This document shows positions 34,955 through 46,400 of a stretch of DNA of 64,000 nucleotides, one piece after another. The DNA is from Microplitis mediator. Taxonomy: Eukaryota > Arthropoda > Insecta > Hymenoptera > Braconidae. The notes under the pieces were generated by a model that was given only the letters and a program-made list of their open reading frames with translations, did no database searches and was not told the origin of the DNA. Both the position numbers and the translations under genes were made by a program. The stretch covers positions 4,402,001 through 4,466,000 of the forward strand of contig NC_079975.1 of assembly GCF_029852145.1 (NCBI RefSeq), written 5' to 3'. Numbering within the stretch: the first letter of the stretch is position 1; each line of letters opens with the position of its first letter.

Positions 34955-37900
34955 AATCCTCGTGCCAAGCTCTACTTGAACAATGATAACCGTTTGACCG
35001 AGTGAGACGATACGATAATTAGAAAATAAATAAATAAAAATAACAAAAAAAAATTTTAAAAGCGTAAAAAAAAAAAAGTAAAAAAAAACGTAAAAATAAA
35101 CTAACAAGAGTCGAACAAATAATTAATTGCTGATGGAATTTTTAAACTATTGTTGATGTCGCGCTTTGAATATTATTATTAATCTTCCATTAATTAATTT
35201 CGCGGATTTAATGATTAATTGTACTAAAAAAATTACTGATTATTAAGTTATGATTATTGTCGATTAATTATTAATTAATATTATTATTAATGATCGATAT
35301 TTTTTTTTTATTTTATTTATACAAAAAACGATTGAAGTTTAATGGTTCCTTTTTGGTTGACGTCATCGTGATCGATATAGAAAAAAATTCCAAATGCATT
35401 TACGTAAAATGGTGAGAAAAAGTTTAAGCTCATGCATGTGTGTAACGTGTGTGTATGTGCTAATTGTGTGCGTGTGTGTATAGTATTGAGAGATTATGAA
35501 TAATCGTGAATCTCTGATTAATTGTAATTTTTTTTTCTTTTTTTATTTTTTTTTTTCTCGAGACTGAGAACTTGAAATTATTAAGGACAGAATCTTTTGT
35601 AAAAAGTTTCTGTGTAAATCATGAAATTTTTTTTTTTAACGACTTTTTTTTGTACGTAATTATTGTTAATGGGCATAATTTTTTCTATTGAATAATTCGA
35701 ATGACGTAATATAAATTAAATGATCGAATGAAATTATTTACATATTTATAATTATATTTATTTAATTCACCGAACGTGAATATATACAAATTTTTTTGTG
35801 TCAATTATTATGAAATTAGACGGTTTTAATTCATCAATTTTTTTTTATTAAATGGCAGATTAAAAAATTTTTTATGTACAATTGTTTGTTAATTATATAT
35901 TTTAATTAATTAATGTTCATTTAATTCAAAACTTCTTTCAAATCTCATTAAAATATTCCATTTATTGCGGAAAATTTCAATTGCTAACCTAAGAAACAAC
36001 ATAGAAACAATGCAGTTTTTATTAATTAGTCGCTTGTTTAAATTAATATAAAATTACTCAATGATTTGAGAGGTTAATTAAGTACATTAATAATTGCCTA
36101 CTTATTCAATTAATTACAGGGCATAAATTAATTCCATACGATTGTTTGTTCTCTTGCTAACCTCAGAATTTTTCGAAACAATGCAAAGTTTCGTAGGTAA
36201 TTTTCTGCTAAAGATATTTTAGAATCGAACTATGGATTAAAGTTTTGAACAAACTATTAATTGATATATTTCTGATATAAATAGAGATTACTTTCATAAT
36301 CTCTAATTACTTACAGAACAAAAATTTGTATCGCCGCAAGATAAACAATCAGAAAATTTAACCTAAGAAATTTGACCGAATAAACAATCATCGATTTCAC
36401 TCTTGTATGTTCTTTGTTTTGAAACAAAGTTACTCGAAACTGATATGTTAACAATAAAACAATACATAAATTAATGTATTATTATAATTTATGTAAAAAT
36501 TAATTAATCTGCCTCGAAAACCAATTTTTTTTTTAAACAATTGTTTATTTATTGAATAAATAATTAACTTAATAACTGAAAAATAAAATTATAAAAGGGA
36601 TCACTGTAAAATTTTGTGATGCATTAATGAAGAAATGAAATATTTAAAAAAAAAACGATTAAATTAAATTAAATAACTAATTAATAATAAAAAAAGAAGT
36701 AAATAATCACAATTGTGCCCCTTGTTAATAAAAGTAGCGCACACAAGTCTTGATTGACTGAAACATAAAATTTTTTGCCATATATTATTATATTTAAAGA
36801 AACAGTAGTAAGAGAAAATGTATGACATGAACGAAGTATGACAGGGAGCATGCCGATTAAATAAATTATAAATATAATTAATGAATAAATTAATTAATAA
36901 AAAATTATCTAAGCCGGAATTTGTAATTCCATAATTTATTATAATAATCCAGTGCATTATTTATTCACATTACAATATATTGTATACATTATTTTTTTAT
37001 TATGCATTAATTATTATTATACATTTTTCTTTCGCTTACGAATAATTTCTCTGTTTATTTTTTTATTTTTTTTTTAATCGATTATTAATCATTCCTTAGT
37101 CATTATTTAATATATCGTCCAATTAACCGGCAACTAATTAATAAAATATTAATAAATGAACAAAAAAATTTTTTTCAATAAAATTAATTCACTAATAACT
37201 ATATATAAATATATATAAATATAATTATAAATACTATATATTATTAATAAATATAAATAATAAATTAGTTAATAAAAAAAAAAGATGAATGATTAAATAA
37301 TAAAATAAATAAAAGCAAACGCGTCCATCGTGGCATTTTACTTTTCTCAAACTTTGTATATCTAATTATTATTAATTATTAATTATTACTATTATTATAA
37401 TAATTATAATTATGTAGGATTTAATATATTTAATCAATCAAGTAAACTAATAATTAAACAGCTATTTGTAAATTCGAGAAAAATTTCTTACAATTGCAGA
37501 TATATTATCAATAAATCGATATTATCGATACATTTATAATATTTCAATGATATAATTAATTTATATTAACACTAGAGTATTTCTTATTTTAATAATTTAT
37601 CATTTTTATTTAAATTAGTTTTTAATCAACGAGAAAATTTTATTTTTTAACCTCAGAAAATTAACAATTCATTTATTTTTGGTAATTTAAATTACAATTT
37701 CATAAAATTGTTAATTAATTTTAATTAATGCGGCAGCATTAATTGTCAAAGTAATTTTTTCTTCATTGAAATCCTTCGGTTCTATTCAATTTTATTCATG
37801 AGCCGAAGGCTAACGAGGCAACCAGCCGCAATTTGAAGGTTATCTCGATAAATTTCATATTTTTTTCATAAATTTCAAAGTTTTCTTTTAATTTTTGACA

Positions 37901-40900
37901 CAAATTAATGTTCAATTCATTAATTAAACATAAATTAAATTCAAAAGAAGTTGAATTTTCAATTATTTTAAATAAATTGTCAATTTTCTGTTTAATTAAC
38001 GAATAAAATTTGAAAAACTTGTTCATTAAAATACCGATTTGAATAAAAATAATAAAAATTATTAAAATAAGGACTACTTTAATACATACATATTAAAATA
38101 TATGTATATACATATATAAATACATAACAATATATAAAAGAGAGAATAAATTTGAAATATAAATAAATAAAATAGATTTATGACGGGATTATAAAAATGA
38201 ATAAACAATAAAATAAAAGTTATTAAATTAATAGAATGGTTGAAAATTAATAAAACGGTTAATATCATACGAAAACTGCCATACTAATTAAGATTATCCA
38301 GCATTTTGAGAGAAAAAATAAAAGATTTATAAAATTTTTAATGTCGCCATAACGTTGCATTTATTTTTAATTTTTTAAAATTGTAACTCATTTTATTTAT
38401 AACAGCGTAATTAATTTTCCAATTAATTGTATTTTAATTAAGTTAATTACTTTTTAAACCATGACAAATTTACAACATATGTTATTAATTTTAATTAACG
38501 AAAATGAATGACGAAAATTTATTGGACAATTAATTTAAAAAAATTAAATTAACTCATTAAATAAATAAATTTTTTTTTTTTTTATTTATTAAAGTATCAA
38601 TGAATCATGTAGTGAATTTCTAAGATTAAATATCAATTTTTTATATTTAATACCAAACTTTTTTAAAAATAAATTAAATTTTGTCAATTTTATTTACGAA
38701 CAATTATTTTGAAAAGGGGAGAGAATTGTAATTATTTGAAAATTTCATTAATTAGGTAGCAGTTGCGCTTAAAAAAAAATGATAAATAAATCTGCTGGTT
38801 ATGAAAAATGGCGCGCATTATAAATAAAATTAAACTGGAATAAAAAAACTGATTTAAAATATAAAATATAAAACATTTGTCTACTTTTTGAAGAAATAAA
38901 AAATAATTGTAATGAAATGATATTTTATAAGAGAAAATGTATTCATTAAATACTTATATTATTATTATTATTATTATTATTATTGAATTAATGAAAGAAC
39001 TAAAAAGATTAAAAAAAAAATTGCGATGCCGTAAGTAAAAATAATTTTGAGCTAAATATGATTAATGATTAACAATAAATTAATTAATCATATTAATTAA
39101 ATTTTTTTTATTAATTATCTAAGTACTGTATTATTCCATATAAATTTATTACATATATATGTATATATTTATCTCAATCGCACACCAGATATTTAAAAAA
39201 AAATACCAGCAAACAAACAAATAAATAAATACATATATACATATATGTGTACTTATTAATATGAATACAGAAAAATTAATGAATACTAAAGAAAAAACAT
39301 TTTTTAATTAATTTAATTATTAATAATTTGAAACTATCAACTATTAACTATTATTGTTATTAACGAAGCTATTGATTTATTGTAACTGCATAACATAACT
39401 AATATCATTATAATTATAATTATATTTTATAAATTAACAATTAATTTTTGTTGTTGTTGAACTAACAATAATGAAAAGGATTAAAATCTAATTATATTTG
39501 TATAACAAAGGATTAATAAAATAGTGAAAGCCGATAAGATGTTTTAGGGGACGGAAAATATATAATTCATCTAAGATGAATTTTTTTTTAGTATGAATTC
39601 ATATAGACTACGAAAAAAAAATGCTTTTGCGTTCGTGGAACGCTTGTACGTTAAACATGTTATGATTATTATTGATTGATTGATTAATTGATTAACAAAG
39701 GATTAAATGAAGGAGGAAAAAAAATAAATAATAATTGCACTATATTGAATTAGTATGAATAACAATTATTGTATGTGGTCGCTCCTTTTCTGTAAATAAA
39801 CACTGTAATGTATAAAAAAATAACATCTCGTGTATTTTATTATTTAATTTATTGTTTATTTAATTTTTATATATATCGACATTATTGATAGTTAGTGTAG
39901 ATTAATTATTGATAGTTTTTTTTTTATCCTTGGCGTGAAATGACAGAGAGTAATGACTTTGAGTACTACTAGTTTTATATAGATTTTTTACTAAGGGCTG
40001 TACTTAATCTGTGTAACAAATTTAAGGGCAAGGGAGAGTCAATCAAGTTTGTTACTATTTTTTGTGGTATGGGAGAGTGAATTTTTAACGCTAGTATGGA
40101 AGTTATCAAAATTTATAGAAAATTTGATCTTGAATATTTAGCGCGCCAGAATACGCCCATAACTATACATATAATTTATATTAATAATTGAATATATCAT
40201 AACATAATACTAAGTCTCATTCAATTTGCTACAGATTTGTATTACAGGTGTCTGTAAATTAATAATTACAATGGGTCTGAAGTTTCGAACTTTCATTGAA
40301 CGAACAAAATTATCTAAATAATTTTTAAAAAAACTATCTTAGGCTGTAAAAACACGAAAGTACGATAGGATAAATAAAAAATCGCGTATAAATTATGACT
40401 GAGTGGACAGTTAGGAATAAAAATAATGATCTAGCAGCTCCACCCCCTAAAACAACCCTTACGTTTACATCCCCTATACAAATAGTACTATTTAGCACAT
40501 ACCCCTTTTACAAAAGTTGAAAAAGTGTCTTATTTTGCGTAGAATTTATTGACCCTATTTCTATGACCCACCCCTATAAAGACTTAGTTTTAGAAATAGC
40601 AAATAGTCCATTATATCCCCTCTGAAAATTTTGAAAAAATTACCTGTACTTACATAAAATTTTTTAACCCTACTCCGATTTGTTGGAGCAACTCTACAGT
40701 TCACAGTCTGACGATATGTATTTGAATTTTTAATCAAAAATATTGTTGTATTTTTAATTTCATTTTTCACGAGTGTGAATGTAGCAGATATAAAACAATT
40801 TTGAAATTATAAATAGAGTAAATAATTTAAAAAATAATATTTATAAAAAATGCACTTATAAGTTTTTATATTTTTTAAGTGCGCATTTTTTTTAAATTTA

Positions 40901-40980
40901 ATTTTATTAATTATTTACTTAAGTAGATAAGTGACATCGATTACTTACTGGTTCAAATATATGTATATATTTTTCATCAA
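34955..40980. other. Gene-free AT-rich block; possible long syndecan 3' UTR
   Basis: No coding exon recognised. A(A)TAAA-rich sequence begins within 80 bp of the syndecan stop (AATAAATAAATAAA near 35,026), so polyadenylation could be early. Another plausible end is TGTAAATAAACACTGTAATG near 39,792. The block has extreme AT content, an (ATT)n run at 38,956-38,984, and low-complexity frames such as 36,664-36,957 and 37,796-38,026 that I do not accept as genes. The end of the block (40,770-40,950) carries a MITE-like GAGTGTGAATGTAGCAGA terminus of the 58,931 family. Confidence 0.5.
38956..38984. repeat. (ATT)n microsatellite
   Basis: Uninterrupted TTA/ATT trinucleotide run of about 29 bases. 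Confidence 0.9.
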
Positions 40981-41197
40981 TTTTATGATAAATATTTTAT
41001 ATTATTCATTTTAGTCTCAAATTTCTCAAAATCTTCACACAAAAATCTACGGCGTGAGATTAATTATTTTCTTCATCACAAAAAAATGTAACCTACTAAA
41101 TTTCTTAAAAGTTGGCAACTCCAAAAAAATATATCAATCCTCTGACGTGAAATTAGACAACCTTCAATCACATGGTCAGAAAATTAGTCAAAGTAAA

Positions 41198-41299
41198 GTA
41201 AGTTTTTTATTAAAATTATATTTAATTCTTATTTCTAATCCGTAACAAAATTATTTTTCTCTAAATTGTTAATTATAAGTCTACTTTTTTATTTTTCAG
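41198..41299 (+). other. Predicted 5' UTR intron of the RCCD1-like gene
   Basis: A consensus donor AAA|GTAAGT at 41,198 and acceptor TTTATTTTTCAG ending at 41,299 bracket 102 bp just before the coding ATG at 41,356. The presumed upstream UTR exon (about 40,980-41,197) has no conserved frame. Supported by splice signals only. Confidence 0.5.
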
Positions 41300-41355
41300 A
41301 CCATAAAAATTTGCCTACACAGGTTATAAAAAATATTTATATCGCCAACCTAACC

Positions 41356-42381
41356 ATGTTTTATTACGCCGGGTTTAATGTGAATCCCAGTATTATTTCC
41401 AGTCACAATGAAAGCCCTGTAGTCGACAAATTCAGTAAAGTAACAATTGATGGCATCACAGACATAACCATAGGATGGAACTATTTTTTGATATGGAAAA
41501 AAAATACAGTATTTCTATCAGAAAAGTATATAACCAACGAAGCCAATCTGAAAGAATTGTCAATACCAGGACAGACATCAACGAAATTTATCAGCGGAAT
41601 CGCCGGAAAATTTTCAATAACTTTGATGTCAACAGACAAAGAAATATGGCGATATAAATTGTACAGCAACGAATGGAAAAAAGTTGATAATTTTATTGCC
41701 AATGATGAGTTTGTTGTTAAAATAGACGAAGCGAATCACAGCATCGTGGCCTTGACAAATTTCGGTAGAGTTTACAATATTCCAAATCTGGTCGAAATGC
41801 CTCCAAGTTTCGAAAAAAGTTCTAGATGTACAGACATTGCGTGCGGATTTGAACATACGTTAATGTTAACAAACAATGGAGAAGTTTACTCGTCAGGTGG
41901 CGGTAGTAGAGGGCAGTTAGGACACGACGATTTAGAAAATTCTGATGAGCCATCATTAATAGAAGCATTAACTGGTTTAATTGTCATTAAAATCGCGGCT
42001 GGCGGGTGGCACAATGCTGTCATTACTTCAGACAATGACTTGTACACTTGGGGATGGAATACAAATGGAGAACTTGGGTTAATTAATTCAGAAAAAGTCG
42101 TCGCTGTGCCTACGATTGTTGACTTTTATGATGACGATAATAAAAGAGTAATTGAGGATATTAAAGTCAGAGACGTTCATTGCGGAAATAATTTTACCGT
42201 TTGTGTGACAGATGACGGACAGCTCTGGGGATGTGGGTCCAATAAATATGGACAGTTGGGTCTTGCTCAATTTTCTGGGACTAGTAAAAATAAATTTGTT
42301 AAGCTGAATGTTAATCTTCATAGTAAGAATATTAATTATGTTAAATGCCGGGAATGGAGTACGATTATTAATGTTAGATAA
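41356..42381 (+). CDS. RCC1 domain-containing protein 1 (RCCD1-like)
   Basis: Intronless coding region of 341 aa, starting MFYYAGFNVNPS. The ATG at 41,356 is preferred because RCCD1 proteins begin with a short aromatic/Gly segment of this kind, and an acceptor at 41,299 leaves the preceding codons in the 5' UTR. RCC1-type beta-propeller blades are clearest in the C-terminal half: VYSSGGGSRGQLGHDDLE, LYTWGWNTNGELGL and LWGCGSNKYGQLGL, each with the W/G-G-x-N/R-x-x-GQLG pattern. The segment EALTGLIVIKIAAGGWHNAV matches the RCCD1 signature rather than RCC1 itself. Human RCCD1 (376 aa) partners the JmjC protein KDM8 in chromatin and mitotic functions. N-terminal blades are degenerate, which is usual in the family. 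The gene converges on the acyl-CoA oxidase gene, and a poly(A) signal AATAAA lies at 42,542. Confidence 0.85.
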   Translation: MFYYAGFNVNPSIISSHNESPVVDKFSKVTIDGITDITIGWNYFLIWKKNTVFLSEKYITNEANLKELSIPGQTSTKFISGIAGKFSITLMSTDKEIWRYKLYSNEWKKVDNFIANDEFVVKIDEANHSIVALTNFGRVYNIPNLVEMPPSFEKSSRCTDIACGFEHTLMLTNNGEVYSSGGGSRGQLGHDDLENSDEPSLIEALTGLIVIKIAAGGWHNAVITSDNDLYTWGWNTNGELGLINSEKVVAVPTIVDFYDDDNKRVIEDIKVRDVHCGNNFTVCVTDDGQLWGCGSNKYGQLGLAQFSGTSKNKFVKLNVNLHSKNINYVKCREWSTIINVR

Positions 42382-42689
42382 TTTATATTGCGATACATTT
42401 TTTTGCACAACTCAATTGCGAAGTAGATGTTCTGCTAACTCTTATTTGGTCCCAGCTGATTTACTCATGTAAAAAGTATATGTACACTTAAAATATGATC
42501 TAGAACAAAATTTGTACCATTTGGAAGATAATTTATTAATGAATAAAACGAAGTCAATTTTAAGTCACTGTTTTTAAAAAAGTTTGTGATATCTGTCGAT
42601 ATGTACGGATGTTGATAAATACAATAATTTCAAAAATATACAACCGCCTGATAACCAGACTTTGTGATCAGAAAGTTGATGTCAATTAG

Positions 42690-42890
42690 TTGCGACCAAT
42701 TTAATGACAAATTGTTGACAACTCTCAGCTTTTGTAAGAGTTGACTACAAGTTGTTACCAAATTTCCTATAAAATTGGCAGCAATCTACTGCCGCAACTT
42801 GTCACCAACTTTCTAAGAAAATTAGGCAACTTTTGAGATGTCAACTTTCTTAGAAGTTGGCGGCAAGTTGCCATCAACTTTAATTATAAT
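42690..42890. repeat. Degenerate inverted repeats with CAACTTTCTAAGA motifs
   Basis: Several copies of AAGTTG/CAACTT-centred motifs in both orientations. The best pair is GGCAACTTTTGAGATG with TTAGAAGTTGGCGGCAAGTT. Probably a decayed fold-back element between the two convergent genes. Confidence 0.4.
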
Positions 42891-43291
42891 TAATAAAAAC
42901 TTAAAACTGACAATTCGTGAAAAAATTTAGCTGCCATTTTTTTGCATATAGGAGCGTTATCTATTAATCACTTTTTGAATGAGCAAATGAGTTGTACACT
43001 TTTGGATTTTCCAACTTTTTTTATATGAATGATAATAAAAAAAAATTCTAATTAATAATTTTTATTTTCAATCAATAAACAATTATAAAAATTTGTAACT
43101 TTTAACATTTGAGCAACATTGTATTAGTAATTATTTAAAACAGTATATATTTTTTTAAATTGTATAACATTTTCCACCATAATTAAAAGGCACTATTAAA
43201 ATATAGAGTATTTGGGTAATAATAATAATAATTATTATTTGTGGCATGGGTATTAGTGTTGGTGTAAATTTTTGTATTCAAAAATCACTTG

Positions 43292-43366
43292 ACATGACCG
43301 AGATTCGAACCCTGGTCTCCCGCGTGCGAATCCCGGCCTCAGTCTGCCGGTCCGACGTCTTCTTTA
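43292..43366 (-). repeat. tRNA-like / SINE-like fragment
   Basis: On the minus strand it contains GGGTTCGAATCTCGG, a close match to the pol III B box/T-arm consensus, preceded by a second similar GGGATTCGCAC. It is much more GC-rich than its surroundings. No proper acceptor, D or anticodon arm could be folded, so it is not called as a functional tRNA. A SINE remnant or tRNA-derived fragment in the short intergenic space is more likely. Confidence 0.35.
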
Positions 43367-43407
43367 AGTATTCGGGTGGTACTTAGTAACAATTAATTAA
43401 GAACTTA

Positions 43408-43413
43408 TTTTAT
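43408..43413 (-). terminator. Poly(A) signal of the acyl-CoA oxidase gene
   Basis: AATAAA on the minus strand, four bases past the stop codon at 43,420-43,418, implying a very short 3' UTR. Further AATAAA-like motifs follow, so the exact cleavage site is undecided. Confidence 0.4.
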
Positions 43414-43417
43414 TTTT

Positions 43418-46400
43418 TTATAAATTACTCTTCAGCAAGGGCTTGAGATATAAATTAAATGATTTATTGACACTCTCTTGGTTTAGGGGAGACTTCATAG
43501 CTTCGGTGAATAACCTTTCGTAAACGTTGCCGTCATAAGCACCGAGAGTAGAGCCCAATATTTCATCCCTGATGTCAAATGCGTCAACTAAGCCCACGGC
43601 ATTTACTCTTATTAACTGAAATAGATCTTCGAGACGTTTTTGAAGCGCTGGTACGTCTTCTGCTTTTAAGCATGAGAACTGTAAATAATTAATGTAATAT
43701 TTAATTATAAAAATTACACTGTAAGTCACGATTAGTTATATTTTAAAAAAATTTATTTTTGACTACGTTTTGAAAAAGTAATTTTTTTTAAAGCCGAAGA
43801 AAATTGTAGGAGTATTTAATTAACTTATTGTGAAATTAAATAATAATAAGGGAAGGGGGAAAACTGGACCACTAAGAAAACTAAATCAATGTGTGAGTTA
43901 TTTTTCGCTAATTCTTATTTTTTTTCAGTTTCTATCTTAAGAATTTGATGACAATTTTACCAGTCATGAAAAAAAATTTCAAGTTAACAAAAATTACAAA
44001 ATTTATTTTTTTTTCGTCAAATTTTCTATAATATTATAAATTATATAAGTCGGTTTTTTTTTTATATAGGGTAAGAGCACCAGTACAAAGCCCCTACCCA
44101 GTAGCCAGCCGGTTATATATCTTAACATTGGCTCAAAATATATCGTGTCCCAAATGCCAAAAGGGAGTATAATTTTTTTTTTTGTGCCAATCGTTTTGTA
44201 GACATGTTCTAAGTCTAAAAATGAATAAAAAATTTCCAAAACCAAAAGAGCGTACATCTTAAGATACGCCCTTTTGGCGTTAGCACGTCAAAAATTTTTT
44301 TTCTGCAGATCTTTACGTTTCGAGCGATTCTAAAAAGAATGGCAAAAAAAATTTTTTTATACGCCCTTTTGGCATTTGGCACGCAATATATAGGTATAAT
44401 TTAACATGAGGTGGCTGGTTACTGGTTTGGGGCTGAGTACTGGTGCTCTTACTGTATATTCCAAAAATAATATTCAAATATTTATAATTTTTAAAGAAAT
44501 TCAAGGAAGTAAATCAAATTAAGTGACAATAATTTTTTCCCTGTTAATGATTGGGTCTGTTACTTTAAAAATCGTTTTCTACTGAAAAATATTTTGAAAA
44601 AAAAAAAAATTAACTAAACCAAACCATGACTGATTTATTCAAAAAAAATTCAATTAAGCATTTAAAATTTTTTGTTACATTGTAGTTTTAAAAAAAAATT
44701 TTGAGGGCCCATTTTACCTTCTCCCCTAAATGATTGACTAGAATAATTACCCTCAGAAAATCACCAAGTCGTTGTAGGACCCAGTAAACGGCGTACATTT
44801 CACACAACTGTTTCAAGACGTCATGTAATTCTTTAGAGACATTTGTCAAACTTTTGACCCATTCAGCGAATCTCAAAACTAAAAATGAACGGCAGTGCGC
44901 TTCCGCAGCCTGTACCAATTCAATACTCGTATGATTCCACGCATCTTCAGGACTTTCACCCTGGCGTATTCTCCTATCAATATTATCAGTTGCCGTTCGA
45001 ATTTTACTACCGACAGAAAAACAAAAATAATCAATCATTTTAATCAGTTAATTAATTAATTAATTAATTGATTAATCAGTACCCAGCTGCAGCAGCTTGA
45101 TGCGCGACAATAATACAAGTCAATGTATTTTTCCACGGACGTCGCTTGCCGCCCTTTGACAATACAGATAAATATCTAACAGTCGGTGTGAGTGGATCAC
45201 CAGCAAGTGCTTGCTTACAAGCTTTTACAAGATAACGTGCGGTCTGTAATAACATAACGGTATTTTCACCTTCGTACGTACAAATAGCCGTTACTAAACT
45301 GTACGTCGCGGGTAAATTACTAGAGTCCATGTATCCATGACCACCGCAAGCTAAACGTAATTGTTCAACTCCCATAGCTGCATCCGAGGACGCAACTGCT
45401 TTTAAACAGCAGGTTAATGCATGCAACTAGAAAAATTTTATTTTATTAATTTTACTTTAAAGTATTTTAATAAAATAGTAGGGGTGTGCAATAGTTTTAA
45501 CTTACGAATTATTCGTGTCGAAGTCAATCAAACTGTTCGGTTTGAACTTCGAATCTAATAATTCAATTTTCAAATTTTCGTAAGCTCATGAATTATTCAA
45601 AATTTTACGAATAATTCCGGAATTTTATTTTGAATGACTTAAAATTGTAAAGTTTTTTCCAATAATTCAAATTTTTCTCAGAGGTACACGGAAATAGTAA
45701 ATTTTAAAAATTAGTGTTTGAAATTATAACCCGGAATCTGGGTGTCAATATAGAGAATTTTAAAATTCCAAACAATAAATTTTATAATACGTGTCATAAA
45801 TTTTTAATGTTTAAGTTACGATTTTTAAAGTTCAAATATCAATTTTTTCTCCATAGACAATAAATTTTAATATTTATTCTATAATTATTTACGTTTTAAT
45901 TATAAATTAACGAATTACTATTGAGAAATGATATAATAATCATTTTGTCATTATATTACTTATCGTTTCTGGTTTCCATACCTAATGAACTTCGAAAATT
46001 TGAACTTTTAAACTTTGAATTTTTTGGAAATTTGAACTTTGGCAATCTGAACTTTGGTAAATTTGAACTTTGAATGATTTAGTTTTTCTTTCATTAAAAG
46101 TAATGCTTGTTATCGTGCTTTGCCCTTTTTTCATAGATTTTGTGTGTGTTTGTTTATAAAACATAAAAGTTCAAATTTACCAAAGTTCAAGTTGCCAAAG
46201 TTCAAACTTACCAAAGTTCAAATTGTCAAGTTCAATTTCCAAAATTAATTAGGTCGATCACTCGTTTCTCAATTTATATAGATCATTTTTTTCCGTGTAA
46301 ATATATAAAGATGATGAGAATTTTTTCGATTAAAACTGAGCCATTTGAAAAGTTAGAAATAATTAGAAAACTTTCGGATGATTGGAAAACTGACGAATAA

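Noticed and set aside
36664..38268. Several minus-strand frames in the 3' region of syndecan
   Set aside because: Low-complexity Asn/Ile/Phe/Tyr translations of AT-rich DNA without conserved motifs.
43292..43366. Functional tRNA gene
   Set aside because: Only the T-arm-like segment is recognisable; acceptor, D and anticodon arms cannot be formed.
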